Shown: positions 1 through 8,509 of the stretch, piece by piece
How the letters are laid out: each line of letters opens with the position of its first letter
Position numbering within the stretch: position 1 is the stretch's first letter
Origin: Scytonema tolypothrichoides VB-61278
Lineage (GTDB): Bacteria; Cyanobacteriota; Cyanobacteriia; Cyanobacteriales; Nostocaceae
DNA: 64,000 nucleotides
NCBI RefSeq assembly: GCF_000828085.3
Contig: NZ_JXCA02000002.1
Span: 133,136 to 197,135 of the forward strand
Reading direction: 5' to 3'
Made by a program: the position numbers and the translations under genes
Notes under the pieces: model-generated
What the model saw: only the letters and a program-made list of their open reading frames with translations
What the model was told of the DNA's origin: nothing
Databases searched by the model: none

Positions 1-605
1 GTCTCAGCAACAATCAGAGTCAACCACATCACTCCCAAAGCGTAACGTACGCCAATCAAAATAGAAGGCATTGCACCAGGAAAAATGATTTCCCAAAACA
101 AAGACCAAGGATTAAGTCCATATACTTTTCCCATTTCAATCAAGTCTGGGTCAATAGTTCGGACACCATGAAACGTATTTATATAAATGGGAAAAGATAC
201 ACCGATAGCAACCAAAAAAATCCTCCCTTCTTCTCCAACACCAAACCATAAGATCACCAAAGGAATCATGGCTAAATGCGGAATGTTACGCAACATTTGA
301 ATCGAGGTATCTAATAGCTTTTCTGCTATGGTAAAGATACCATTTAATAATCCCAAAACAAAAGCAATACTACCACCTATTAAAAAGCCAAGAACTGCCC
401 GTTGTGCACTAATACCAAGGTGAAAAAAAAGTTCTCCCGATTTAGCAAGACGAATTCCTGCCAGCAAAACATTTATGGGAGCGGGTAATACTCTTGAAGA
501 AACTAAACCAAATTGCACAAGTAATTGCCAAATGACAAGTAACAGAAGAGGGACGCACCAAGGAACTAATCTGTTGAGGTATAGCTTGAGAAATTTAATT
601 TTCAT
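1..605 (-). CDS. ssuC: Alkanesulfonate ABC transporter permease SsuC (partial, 3' end beyond the window)
   Basis: Inner-membrane permease of an aliphatic sulfonate importer. About 201 codons are visible, starting from the ATG at 603-605 and running off the left edge. The translation begins MKIKFLKLYLNRLVPW, has several hydrophobic segments, and carries the binding-protein-dependent permease signature near IDPDLIEMGKVYGLNPWSLF followed by a proline-rich turn (FPGAMPSILIGVRY), the loop that contacts the ATPase. SsuC proteins are usually about 250-270 residues, so some 60 residues are missing. It lies 24 bases downstream of ssuD on the same strand and is probably cotranscribed. The family is clear; sulfonate specificity is inferred from the adjacent ssuD and ssuA. 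Confidence 0.9.
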   Translation of the reverse strand, partial: MKIKFLKLYLNRLVPWCVPLLLLVIWQLLVQFGLVSSRVLPAPINVLLAGIRLAKSGELFFHLGISAQRAVLGFLIGGSIAFVLGLLNGIFTIAEKLLDTSIQMLRNIPHLAMIPLVILWFGVGEEGRIFLVAIGVSFPIYINTFHGVRTIDPDLIEMGKVYGLNPWSLFWEIIFPGAMPSILIGVRYALGVMWLTLIVAE

Positions 606-629
606 TATGCACGTCCCTTGGACTGTCTG

Positions 630-1763
630 TTATTGCTGTTTAGGAAAATTTTCAAAGCCAATAAGTTCGCCAACAGGACTGAACATTTGTGCTTGATTTG
701 TGTGAGACGATTTTTGCAGCTGTAGACGAGGAAATAGTAATTCAGCAACTCGATAGGCTTCTTCTAAGTGAGGATAACCAGAAAGAATAAAAGTATCAAT
801 TCCTAGTTTTGCATACTCCTCCATTCTGGCGATGACGGTGTCAGTATCTCCTACCAAAGCGGTACCTGCACCACCCCGCACTAACCCAACTCCCGTCCAT
901 AAGTTTGGGCTGATTTCTAGTGCTTTGCGATCGCCATTGTGCAGCTGTGTCATCCGCCGCTGTCCTTCAGAGTCCATTCTGGCAAAGATTTTTTGTGCAT
1001 TGGTGATCGCCTCATCACTCACATATTTAATCAAGTCATTTGCCGCGTCCCAGGCTTGAATTTCAGTATCCCGGACAATGACATGTAGCCGAATACCAAA
1101 GCGTAGAGTTCTGCCCTGTTCTGCAGCTAATTGACGCACCGATGCAATTTTTTGAGCCACTTGTTGCGGTGGTTCTCCCCAAGTCAGATAGACATCAACA
1201 TGCTTGGCAGCAATCTGTTGTGCAATCAATGACGAGCCTCCAAACCATAAGGGAGGATGGGGTTTTTGTACAGAAGGAAATAGGAGTTTACCACCTTTTA
1301 TTTGGAAATACTTCCCACTAAAGTTAGTTTCCAAGCCAGCGGAAATGTCTTTCCAAACTGTCAAAAATTCCTCGGTTAATTCATAACGCGCATCATGAGA
1401 AAGATGCACCCCATCCCCTGCTAATTCTACGGGATCACCACCAGTGACAACGTGAACCTGCAAGCGTCCGTTAGATAAACGGTCAAATGTTGCTGCCATT
1501 CGTGCTGACAACCCAGGAGACATCAACCCAGGACGGATCGCAATCATAAAACGCATTTGACGAGTTACAGCAATGAGAGATGAAGCCAATACCCAAGCAT
1601 CTTCACAAGAACGTCCAGTGGGTAGCAAAGCCCCAGCAAATCCCAAATTGTCTACAGCTTGAGCAATTTGTTGAAAGTAATAAAAGTTACACTCGCGGCC
1701 ACCAAATGCTGTTGCTAAATAACGACCATCTCCATGTGTCGGGATAAACCAAAGTAATTCCAT
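630..1763 (-). CDS. ssuD: FMNH2-dependent alkanesulfonate monooxygenase SsuD
   Basis: Flavin-dependent enzyme that cleaves alkanesulfonates to the aldehyde and sulfite, releasing sulfur for assimilation in the cytoplasm; it needs reduced FMN from a partner reductase that is not in this window. 377 residues, close to the family length, with a luciferase-like TIM barrel throughout. The N-terminal [16 protein letters not shown] and the segment TGRSCEDAW, which holds the conserved active-site-region Cys near residue 53, are typical of SsuD. It sits between ssuA upstream and ssuC downstream on the same strand. Its gap to ssuA is about 460 bases, so it may have its own promoter. Alternative: another group of bacterial luciferase-like monooxygenases, less likely given the context. 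Confidence 0.95.
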   Translation of the reverse strand: MELLWFIPTHGDGRYLATAFGGRECNFYYFQQIAQAVDNLGFAGALLPTGRSCEDAWVLASSLIAVTRQMRFMIAIRPGLMSPGLSARMAATFDRLSNGRLQVHVVTGGDPVELAGDGVHLSHDARYELTEEFLTVWKDISAGLETNFSGKYFQIKGGKLLFPSVQKPHPPLWFGGSSLIAQQIAAKHVDVYLTWGEPPQQVAQKIASVRQLAAEQGRTLRFGIRLHVIVRDTEIQAWDAANDLIKYVSDEAITNAQKIFARMDSEGQRRMTQLHNGDRKALEISPNLWTGVGLVRGGAGTALVGDTDTVIARMEEYAKLGIDTFILSGYPHLEEAYRVAELLFPRLQLQKSSHTNQAQMFSPVGELIGFENFPKQQ

Positions 1764-2224
1764 GTCCCTGTGTGCTCATTACTAATTACCTCTTTATAGC
1801 AATCTTATTTGAGTTGTAAAAGTCCTCGTTATTGCGTCCTTAGTTATTTGTTATTTTTTACTACTTTGGACTAAAGACTCTAGACTTTTGACACTCTCAA
1901 TCGAAGATTTCACGAATCATTTAAGATTGCTATAACTGTTTTAACTGCTTAAAAAATCAAACATTTCTATTTATTCTAAATGCTACTCATAGCAGTTTTC
2001 TTTGATAAGTGCGTTGCATTCATACGCATCATCATATCACCCCACACTTCCGGCAAATAAATTTAAAACTTTCAATTCAAAATTCAAAACTATTTTTCTC
2101 AGTGTGCGAATGCGTGATAGCGCAGCGTGGCACGTTGCAAGAGCGTGTCCTCTGGACATAGTGCCATATTTTGAATTTGAGTATAGCGAGTGGGCTGGGG
2201 TCATTGACCCACAACTTGGTATCA
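1764..2224. other. Intergenic region between ssuA and ssuD
   Basis: About 460 bases with no convincing gene. The ORFs here run through low-complexity and repeat-like DNA on both strands. It contains one copy (2143-2160) of the short dispersed sequence GCGTGTCCTCTGGACATA, which recurs with one change at 45081-45098. No clear terminator or riboswitch was recognised. Confidence 0.5.
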
Positions 2225-3310
2225 CTATTTAGGTTTCCAAACAGCATCTGTGACTTTGATTTCTTTGGGTATTAATTTCTGACGTAAGAAAGTATCAGCA
2301 ACTTTTTGTTGCTCTGCAATCACTTCATTGCTAAAGGGTAGTACATCGTAGCGTTTGCGGCGAGTTTCTGCTAACTCCAACGAAGCAACATCAATACCCA
2401 TTTGCGAGGATAGTACTTCAGCGACTTGGCGGGGATTTTTCTTTGCCCAATTCCCTACCTTGTCAACTGATTCAAGAATTTGCTTGACAAGTTCTGGGTT
2501 TGCGTCTGCAAAGCTTCGCGATGTCACATAAAATTCCCTCCATGACGCCAAACCCTTACCATCTCTTAATATCCGCGCTCCTCCACTCTTTTGAGCTGCT
2601 GCTAGAAATGGATCCCATATTCCCCAAGCATCAATCTTACCTTGTTCAAAGACAGCACGAGCATCTGCAGGGGAAAGATAAGTAGGCTGAATGTCAGTGT
2701 ATTGTAATCCTGTAGATGACAACGCTTGCACCAACAAGAAATGAGCACTTGAACCTTTAGCAACGGCAACTTTTTTACCTTTGAGGTCGGCTACAGTCTG
2801 AATTGGGGAATCGTTACGAACTAAAATCGCCAAACCTTCTGGACTTGCTGAAGAGTTACCAACATACACCAGTGGAACACCAGCTGATTGAGCAAATACT
2901 GGTGGTCCCTCGCCTACAGCCGCGAAGTCGATACTGTTTGCGTTCAAGGCTTCCATCATTGGAGGACCTGAGGGAAATTCTAGCCACTTGACACTAACGC
3001 CAGAAGGGGACAATTGTTTTTCTAAAGTGCCTTGTTGCTTCACCAAAGCGAGAACTGCAGATTTTTGAAAACCCATCCGCACAACCTTAACAGCAGCTAT
3101 CGAGGTATTAGCTATAGGCTTAGCAGCAGAACTTTGAGTAGAACTTTTGCCGTAACTGGGACTAAAAGCAGAAAAGCTCAAACTTAGGCACAAACCAAAA
3201 GTAAATAGCACAGCAAAAGATTTAGCTGAATCCGGCTTCAGTAGCTTGATAGACTGGCGAAAAAAACTTGTGATGCTTAAGAGGGGCTTTAACAGATTGA
3301 AAAGATTCAT
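2225..3310 (-). CDS. ssuA: Aliphatic sulfonate ABC transporter substrate-binding protein SsuA
   Basis: Periplasmic binding protein delivering alkanesulfonates to SsuBC. 361 residues; the first 55 or so contain a hydrophobic stretch (FAVLFTFGLCLSLSFSAFS) consistent with a long N-terminal export signal. The rest is an NMT1/SsuA-type type-II binding fold: VRMGFQKSAVLALVKQQGTLE at the start of the mature domain, then MMEALNANSIDFAAVGEGPP and LKGKKVAVAKGSSAH, all characteristic. It is the first gene of the minus-strand ssu cluster. A perfect inverted repeat lies about 36 bases upstream of the ATG. Binding of a related sulfonate or taurine cannot be excluded. Confidence 0.92.
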   Translation of the reverse strand: MNLFNLLKPLLSITSFFRQSIKLLKPDSAKSFAVLFTFGLCLSLSFSAFSPSYGKSSTQSSAAKPIANTSIAAVKVVRMGFQKSAVLALVKQQGTLEKQLSPSGVSVKWLEFPSGPPMMEALNANSIDFAAVGEGPPVFAQSAGVPLVYVGNSSASPEGLAILVRNDSPIQTVADLKGKKVAVAKGSSAHFLLVQALSSTGLQYTDIQPTYLSPADARAVFEQGKIDAWGIWDPFLAAAQKSGGARILRDGKGLASWREFYVTSRSFADANPELVKQILESVDKVGNWAKKNPRQVAEVLSSQMGIDVASLELAETRRKRYDVLPFSNEVIAEQQKVADTFLRQKLIPKEIKVTDAVWKPK

Positions 3311-3345
3311 AGCTCCACCACAACCCTGATTCTATTGAGATTTTC

Positions 3346-3373
3346 GCATGGTAGACGTCAAAATATACCATGC
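3346..3373 (-). promoter_or_regulatory. Inverted repeat upstream of ssuA (possible operator)
   Basis: GCATGGTA (3346-3353) and its perfect complement TACCATGC (3366-3373) flank a 12-base spacer, 36 bases before the ssuA start codon. The symmetry fits a dimeric regulator site or a 5'-leader hairpin. No known consensus was matched. Confidence 0.35.
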
Positions 3374-3487
3374 AATTTAATACTTTCTCTAGGGTGTTCA
3401 GTCTTTTCTCGAAGACACAGAATGGCAGGCGCAGCATTGACTACTCCTGCTTTCATAATGTTGTGTTGATTGAAGGTTACAAACGGC

Positions 3488-3664
3488 TTAAAAGACGTTT
3501 AGTTGCTGAGTTAACCAGGCGCAAAAACTGGAATGATATAGACTGTAACGGGTTTCTTCTTTTGTGTGTTCTAGCTGTAAGAACTCCAGCCAATTCTCCA
3601 GCACTTTCTTTACATCAAATTCATCTTCATCAATAATTTGAGCAATATCTTCAACAGACACTCC
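3488..3664 (-). pseudogene. C-terminal remnant of a STAND/NACHT-type ATPase
   Basis: An open reading stretch on the minus strand encodes SVEDIAQIIDEDEFDVKKVL followed by a segment reading RYSLYHSSFCAWLTQQLNVF and then TAA at 3488-3490. The R-Y-x-L-Y-H-x-S-F pattern is typical of the winged-helix end of the NTPase module in large cyanobacterial STAND proteins (AP-ATPase or NACHT with WD40 or TPR repeats). There is no start codon and nothing homologous upstream: the frame runs into a poly-C/T tract at 3661-3680. I read it as a decayed fragment; the family assignment is by pattern only. Confidence 0.45.
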
Positions 3665-4122
3665 CCCCCTTTTTTTGGCTGGGGGGATCTACGAGAACGC
3701 GAAGAACACTCAACGAAATTCCAGACAAACTCTCACCTTGCATCGATGGCGGTGAAGATGAATGGGCGATCGCCGGAGGCGCAGCTAGCTTAACGCCTAC
3801 CGCAGAACTAGCGCCTAAGAAGGCGCACTCAAAGGACGCTTAACGCCAAAGTTTTGGCTTTTTTCTTGAATGACTTGCACAAACTCCCTTGGGTAGGAAG
3901 CGGTATTGATCAGGGTTGGGTGTCGAGGTGGAGTGTTCATGGTTACGTCTCCATCCCTTCGAGGCGGAGGAAATGTATACGTCCTCTACGACAGAGAAAT
4001 AAGAAATTTACCCCCAAAGCAGTAACCAATAATACAACATATATTTTTCCAGGCAGATGTCGCCATTTATCCAACCTTATATATTCAAATGTAATGAAAC
4101 CCTGATAGGAGATAACAGTACT
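3665..4122. other. Non-coding, repeat-like region before the BON-domain gene
   Basis: About 450 bases without a supportable gene. It holds a C/T homopolymeric tract at 3661-3680, a GCGATCGC octamer near 3768, and imperfect short palindromic repeats (around 3780-3850, with repeated TTAACGCC and GGCGC blocks). The ORF at 3854-4105 has no recognisable product. Confidence 0.4.
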
Positions 4123-4491
4123 ATGGGTTGGTTAAAAAGACTTTTTGGACTAGAAAAACCTCAAGATGCACAAGTCAATCCAGCTCCACAGCCAGTGGAA
4201 CAAGCACAGCAAGCTGCAGCTCCCGCTGCGACAACTCAACAAGTTCCCCCAGAACGCGTGGGATTGAATGGAGAATATGATCAAAGTGGTTTGGCAAAGC
4301 GCGTAGCACTTGCATTTGACCAAGATCAACAATTGGATGATATTGACACTCTCTGGGTTGCTCAAACAGGTAGCACTGTCGTCCTTAAAGGCAAAGTTCC
4401 CAGTCAAGACATTCTCAACAAGATGGTTTCTGTCGCGCGTTCAGTTAATGGTGCGACTGCGGTTGACAGCCATCAAGTTACCGTCGGATAA
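4123..4491 (+). CDS. BON-domain protein
   Basis: Small protein of 122 residues. The first 12 residues (MGWLKRLFGLEK) are amphipathic, residues 13-45 are a Pro/Gln/Ala-rich linker, and residues 52-120 form a BON domain, including STVVLKGKVPSQDILNKMV. BON domains bind phospholipids or small ligands and occur in envelope and osmotic-stress proteins; here the molecular role is unknown. I choose the ATG at 4123 because GATAGGAGAT (4104-4113) gives a good ribosome binding site. The longer frame from 4057 has no such site and its extra residues look non-coding. It stands alone, flanked by repeats. Confidence 0.8.
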   Translation: MGWLKRLFGLEKPQDAQVNPAPQPVEQAQQAAAPAATTQQVPPERVGLNGEYDQSGLAKRVALAFDQDQQLDDIDTLWVAQTGSTVVLKGKVPSQDILNKMVSVARSVNGATAVDSHQVTVG

Positions 4492-4632
4492 AGATTTTTC
4501 ATCAGGTGGCCATAACAAAACATAACCCACCTGACAAAATTTAAAGCAGAAAACCTACACTACAACTTTTAACAGTCATCAGTTATGAGTCATCAAGCAA
4601 TTGATGACTGTTCACTGTTCACTGATTTAATC

Positions 4633-5005
4633 TTTTGACATCCTCACCGCCCTATAAGTGCGGTGATTCCTCACCACGCCAGCAACCTACAAAGTAGTAG
4701 GATAACTGGTCGCTGAATGGGGTTGACGCTTCATTGAGAAATGCTTGGAACCAAGTCTTACACTCTCTCCACATCCGTTTTGAGTCTCGGAATGTCCTTC
4801 CGCGACTAACTGACAGTTGAACTATTGAATTTTGTCTTTTTCCTTTGGGTTGGATTTATGTTTACTACCATTGCCCATCAGTCTTTCTCTACGCCTGCTC
4901 TCATCGTAGCTGTTTCAACGCGTCTTGAGCCTAGAGGGGGATTGCTAAATCCTTTGTATATTTTAGCGCAAAAGCCGCCCTAGAAGTGCGGGGCTTGTAT
5001 CCCTT
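4633..5005. mobile_element. Non-autonomous IS200/IS605-derived remnant
   Basis: Both borders carry the same subterminal hairpin core, CCGCCCTA(T/G)AAGTGCGG: left at about 4646-4664 (preceded by TTTTGACATCCTCA), right at about 4973-4991. TTGACA followed by a GC-rich hairpin is the typical end of IS200/IS605-family (tnpB) elements in cyanobacteria. No transposase frame remains between the ends. Exact boundaries are uncertain. Confidence 0.45.
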
Positions 5006-5172
5006 TATTTTTGGTCAAGAATAAGTAAATTTCATGTAAAACTTGTTACGGTAAAAACGCCGCACAGGTCTATATTTGCTAAAGTAAAAACAAATAAAAT
5101 AGAGAGCAATAGTGCAAAGCATCCACCAGGACGCAGTTGCATATCCAAAGCTCTTATTATCAACTGGGTAGT

Positions 5173-6292
5173 ATGGAAGTTTTAGAACTCAAACGCGAAA
5201 TCGAAACGTTGTCTGATCGCCTGGGTAAAACCCAGGACTATCTTTGACATACCTGCACTTTCTGCGAAAATTCAAGACCTAGAACAAATAGCAGCTCAAC
5301 CAGAGTTGTGGAACGACCAAACGCAGGCACAGAAGACACTGCAAGAGCTCAACGACCTCAAATCACATCTGCAACAGTATCACCAGTGGCAAACGAGTTT
5401 AGAAGACACTAAAGCAGTTTTAGAACTGTTGGAGTTAGACACAGATGAAGGGCTTTTGCAAGAAGCTGAGTCTAATGTTGATAAACTCAAGCGCGAACTA
5501 GACCAATGGGAGTTACTCCAGTTGCTTTCCGGTCCTTATGATGAAAAGGGCGCTGTACTCACCATCAATGCAGGGGCTGGAGGTACTGATGCTCAAGACT
5601 GGGCAGAAATGTTGCTGCGAATGTACACCCGCTGGGGAGAAAAGTATGGCTATAAAGTCAGTTTAAGCGAACTTTCCGAAGGTGATGAAGCGGGGATCAA
5701 ATCGGCAACTGTAGAAATAACCGGGCGCTATGCCTATGGTTACTTGCGTTCCGAAACGGGCACACATCGTCTCGTGCGGATTTCACCCTTCAATGCCAAC
5801 GGTAAGCGGCAAACAAGCTTTGCTGGCGTGGAAGTCATGCCCGAGATAGATAATAATATACAACTGGAAATTCCAGAGAAAGATTTGGAAGTGACTACAA
5901 CTCGCTCTGGAGGTAAGGGTGGACAAAACGTTAACAAAGTAGAAACAGCAGTACGTATTGTTCACATTCCAACCGGGATAGCTGTTCGTTGTACGGAAGA
6001 ACGTAGCCAATTACAAAACAAAGAAAAAGCCCTCGCCCGCTTGAAGGCAAAACTGCTGGTGATCGCTCAAGAACAACACGCCAAAGAAGTCGCCGAAATC
6101 CGGGGTGATATGGTAGAAGCCTCTTGGGGTAACCAAATCCGGAACTACGTTTTTCATCCTTACCAGATGGTGAAGGATTTGCGGACTGGTGAGGAAACAA
6201 CTGCGATCGCCGATGTCATGAACGGTGAAATCGATATGTTCATCCAAGCCTATCTGCGGCAAGAAAACCAGTTGGTGGAAGCTTCTGCGTAA
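5173..6292 (+). CDS. prfB: Peptide chain release factor 2, with programmed +1 frameshift
   Basis: Releases nascent peptides at UGA and UAA. The gene is in two frames. The ATG at 5173 opens 24 codons ending CTT (5242-5244), then an in-frame TGA (5245-5247) followed by C. Shifting +1 continues as [10 protein letters not shown] and reads to the stop at 6292, giving 372 residues. The slip site CTTTGAC is the classic RF2 autoregulatory one, with an AGGA (5234-5237) just upstream acting as the internal Shine-Dalgarno. The SPF stop-recognition tripeptide falls at residues 204-206 and the GGQ catalytic motif at 249-251, as in E. coli RF2. A frame taken from the Met codon at 5306 would miss the first 44 residues. 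Confidence 0.95.
5234..5248 (+). promoter_or_regulatory. prfB programmed +1 frameshift site
   Basis: AGGACTATCTTTGAC: a Shine-Dalgarno-like AGGA, a short spacer, the slippery CTT and the in-frame TGA followed by C. When RF2 is scarce the ribosome pauses at the poor UGA-C context and slips +1, so RF2 controls its own synthesis. This is well established for prfB; the site here is read directly. Confidence 0.93.
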
Positions 6293-6447
6293 TTGGAATG
6301 AGGGAGATGGGGGACAAGACAATTCACACATTTGCTTATTATTACCATCTCTCTCATCCTGTTTATCTCCTCCAAGGGGGCACAATGGCAACTTGGTGCG
6401 ATCAGAACTGTTACATTATGAGAAGAGTTTGTTAACAAATCATTATT

Positions 6448-6603
6448 ATGAGCGACTCTCGTTCTGCGGAACCGAAACCTAGCTACGTCAAACTTGCCAT
6501 GCGAAACATGGTGCAAAAGCGCCTCACCTCCTTGAAGCATTTTGTACTAACGGCTGTAGGTCTTTTAGCAGTACTTGTAGGTCTGGCTTACCTCACTCGC
6601 TAA
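6448..6603 (+). CDS. DUF3285-type small membrane protein
   Basis: 51 residues, too short for usual ORF cut-offs. It begins MSDSRSAEPKPSYVKLAMRN, then a basic stretch (MVQKRLTSLKH), then one membrane-spanning helix (FVLTAVGLLAVLVGLAYLTR) that runs to the C-terminus. This layout matches the short cyanobacterial family annotated as DUF3285, usually found between prfB and ybeY, as here. Function unknown; likely a single-span membrane protein with its N-terminus in the cytoplasm. Confidence 0.8.
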   Translation: MSDSRSAEPKPSYVKLAMRNMVQKRLTSLKHFVLTAVGLLAVLVGLAYLTR

Positions 6604-6643
6604 GGAAGAAATTTATACGTAGGTTTAGGAGACTTTGTATCTG

Positions 6644-7177
6644 GTGCGAGTTGAACTGTATGTGCAGGATTGTTATTATGAATCATCCCAGTCAGAAGCT
6701 CTCTGCTCTGGAGAGAAGGATGCCCATATTACTGTTGAAACTTGGAAAGACTGGTTTGAGTGCTGGTTAGAAATATTACAGCCGAGTATTTCTCCAGCGT
6801 CTGGTTACGAAGTTGGACTACGTTTAACAGACAACAGTGAAATTCTGACACTCAACCAGCAGTATCGTCATCAAAATAAACCGACAGACGTTTTATCTTT
6901 TGCCGCACTAGAGGTAGATACTCCGCAACTGGCAGAAATAGATGCTCAAGAACCGTTGTATCTCGGTGATATTGTTATATCTGTCGAAACAGCTCAGCAG
7001 CAAGCTCAACAGCAAGAGCATCCTTTACCAACAGAGTTAGCTTGGTTAGCAGCTCATGGGTTACTGCATCTTTTAGGATGGGATCATCCTGATGAAGAAA
7101 GTTTGAGCCAAATGCTCAAGCAGCAAGTCATGTTACTAAAGGCGGTAGGTATTGACACTGACTTTGAAGAGCAATGA
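6644..7177 (+). CDS. ybeY: Endoribonuclease YbeY (rRNA maturation factor)
   Basis: Zn-dependent endoribonuclease of 16S rRNA 3'-end processing and ribosome quality control. The metal-binding motif H-G-x-L-H-L-x-G-x-D-H is intact near the C-terminus (AAHGLLHLLGWDHPDEE). The central segment QQYRHQNKPTDVLSFAALE, with NKPTDVLSF, is also a family hallmark. No ATG exists. I favour GTG at 6644 (product MRVELYVQDC, 177 residues) with GGAG at 6628-6631; TTG at 6635 is possible but very close to that site. It is followed by dgkA and a glutamine amidotransferase. Confidence 0.92.
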   Translation: MRVELYVQDCYYESSQSEALCSGEKDAHITVETWKDWFECWLEILQPSISPASGYEVGLRLTDNSEILTLNQQYRHQNKPTDVLSFAALEVDTPQLAEIDAQEPLYLGDIVISVETAQQQAQQQEHPLPTELAWLAAHGLLHLLGWDHPDEESLSQMLKQQVMLLKAVGIDTDFEEQ

Positions 7178-7312
7178 CTTACCACAATAATCTAAGTGTT
7201 ATTCTGTATTTAAGATTTGATATTTTTCTGTTAAAAATTGCTGATCAGTGCACTATTCTCCTAACATCTGCTGTTTGTTCCCCACCTACTCTGCTGTTTG
7301 GTTTTTACACTT

Positions 7313-7792
7313 ATGTCTCAACAAGTCTCATCTCCAGCAAAAGCTTCGCTCCCGCCAGTACCGGAGTGCATAGAAACGGTTGTTAGTAAGCAACGTGAAT
7401 TCTCGTGGCAAGTCGCCTCTAATTTATTTATCAGTTTTAAGTATGCTTGGTGCGGAATTAGCTACGCTTTTCAAACACAACGTAATTTTCGCATTCATGT
7501 TAGTGTTGGTGCTTTCGCAATTGGCTTGAGCATTTTTTTACATCTTAAATCTGTGGAAATAGCCGTCATTGGACTGACGATCGGTTTGGTTTTGGCGTTG
7601 GAGTTACTAAATACGGCGATCGAGTCAATTGTGGACTTAACAGTTAAGCAGACTTACCATGAGTTGGCAAAAATTGCCAAAGACTGCGCTGCTGGTGCTG
7701 TGCTTGTCTCTGCTTTGGTAGCAGTGACCGTAGCTGCTACACTCTTACTTCCTCCCCTCTTAGCTTTAGTGTTGGGACTTGTATCATCCTAA
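7313..7792 (+). CDS. dgkA: Diacylglycerol/undecaprenol kinase family protein
   Basis: Small integral-membrane lipid kinase of the DgkA family, 159 residues. The diagnostic stretch ELLNTAIESIVDLTV followed by HELAKIAKDCAAGAV holds the conserved Glu, Asn and Asp residues that bind Mg-ATP. About three membrane helices follow the usual DgkA layout, after an N-terminal cytoplasmic extension of some 40 residues common in cyanobacteria. ATG 7313 is preferred over TTG 7298. In Gram-positives such enzymes phosphorylate undecaprenol; which lipid is used here is unknown. Coding order with ybeY and the amidotransferase suggests one unit. Confidence 0.88.
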   Translation: MSQQVSSPAKASLPPVPECIETVVSKQREFSWQVASNLFISFKYAWCGISYAFQTQRNFRIHVSVGAFAIGLSIFLHLKSVEIAVIGLTIGLVLALELLNTAIESIVDLTVKQTYHELAKIAKDCAAGAVLVSALVAVTVAATLLLPPLLALVLGLVSS

Positions 7793-7900
7793 GTGTTGGG
7801 CAGAAGTGTCTTTTTTCAAAATGAGTAAAACAAACATTAAAATCTTCTGGTTTCTACCAATCAGATAATTATGATTGATAAAAACCAGAAAATATAACTT

Positions 7901-8509
7901 TTGATTATTATTATTGATAACTACGATAGTTTTACCTATAACTTAGTCCAGTATCTGGGAGAATTGGCAGCTGAGTTCCCAGTAGCCGGTGAGATGAAGG
8001 TTTTTCGTAACGACAAAATTACCGTAGAGGAAATTCGTGATCTCAAGCCAAATGGAGTCGTGATTTCCCCAGGACCAGGTCGCCCAGAAGATGCAGGAAT
8101 TTCCTTAGAGGTCATTTCTGTCCTTGGACCAAGCTTACCAATCTTGGGGGTTTGCTTAGGGCATCAAAGTATCGGTCAAGTGTTTGGTGCTAAAATTGTT
8201 CCTGCCCCAGAGTTGATGCACGGCAAAACTTCTCAGGTCTATCACACAGGCGTAGGAATCTTCAACAAAATAGAAACTCCGATGACCGCAACCAGGTATC
8301 ATAGTCTAGTGATTTCGCGCGACACTTGCCCAAATGTGCTAGAAATCACTGCTTGGCTTGAGGATGGCACAATTATGGGGGTGCGACACCGGAACTATCC
8401 TCATATTGAGGGCGTCCAGTTTCATCCAGAAAGTATCCTGACAACTTCAGGGAAGCAACTACTGCAAAACTTTCTGAAACAATTGCAGTCTGGAGAAATG
8501 AATCCATGA
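7901..8509 (+). CDS. pabA: Anthranilate/aminodeoxychorismate synthase glutamine amidotransferase subunit
   Basis: Class I glutamine amidotransferase that supplies ammonia to the chorismate-using partner (TrpE or PabB), 202 residues. Catalytic Cys85 lies in GVCLGHQSIG, and the His175-Glu177 pair in FHPES. The N-terminal IDNYDSFTYNLVQYLGE is diagnostic of the TrpG/PabA family. The start is TTG at 7901: a TAA lies in frame 6 bases upstream, so no ATG is possible. The sequence alone does not separate trpG from pabA; many bacteria use one protein for both. Its stop overlaps the next start (ATGA). Confidence 0.9.
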   Translation: MIIIIDNYDSFTYNLVQYLGELAAEFPVAGEMKVFRNDKITVEEIRDLKPNGVVISPGPGRPEDAGISLEVISVLGPSLPILGVCLGHQSIGQVFGAKIVPAPELMHGKTSQVYHTGVGIFNKIETPMTATRYHSLVISRDTCPNVLEITAWLEDGTIMGVRHRNYPHIEGVQFHPESILTTSGKQLLQNFLKQLQSGEMNP

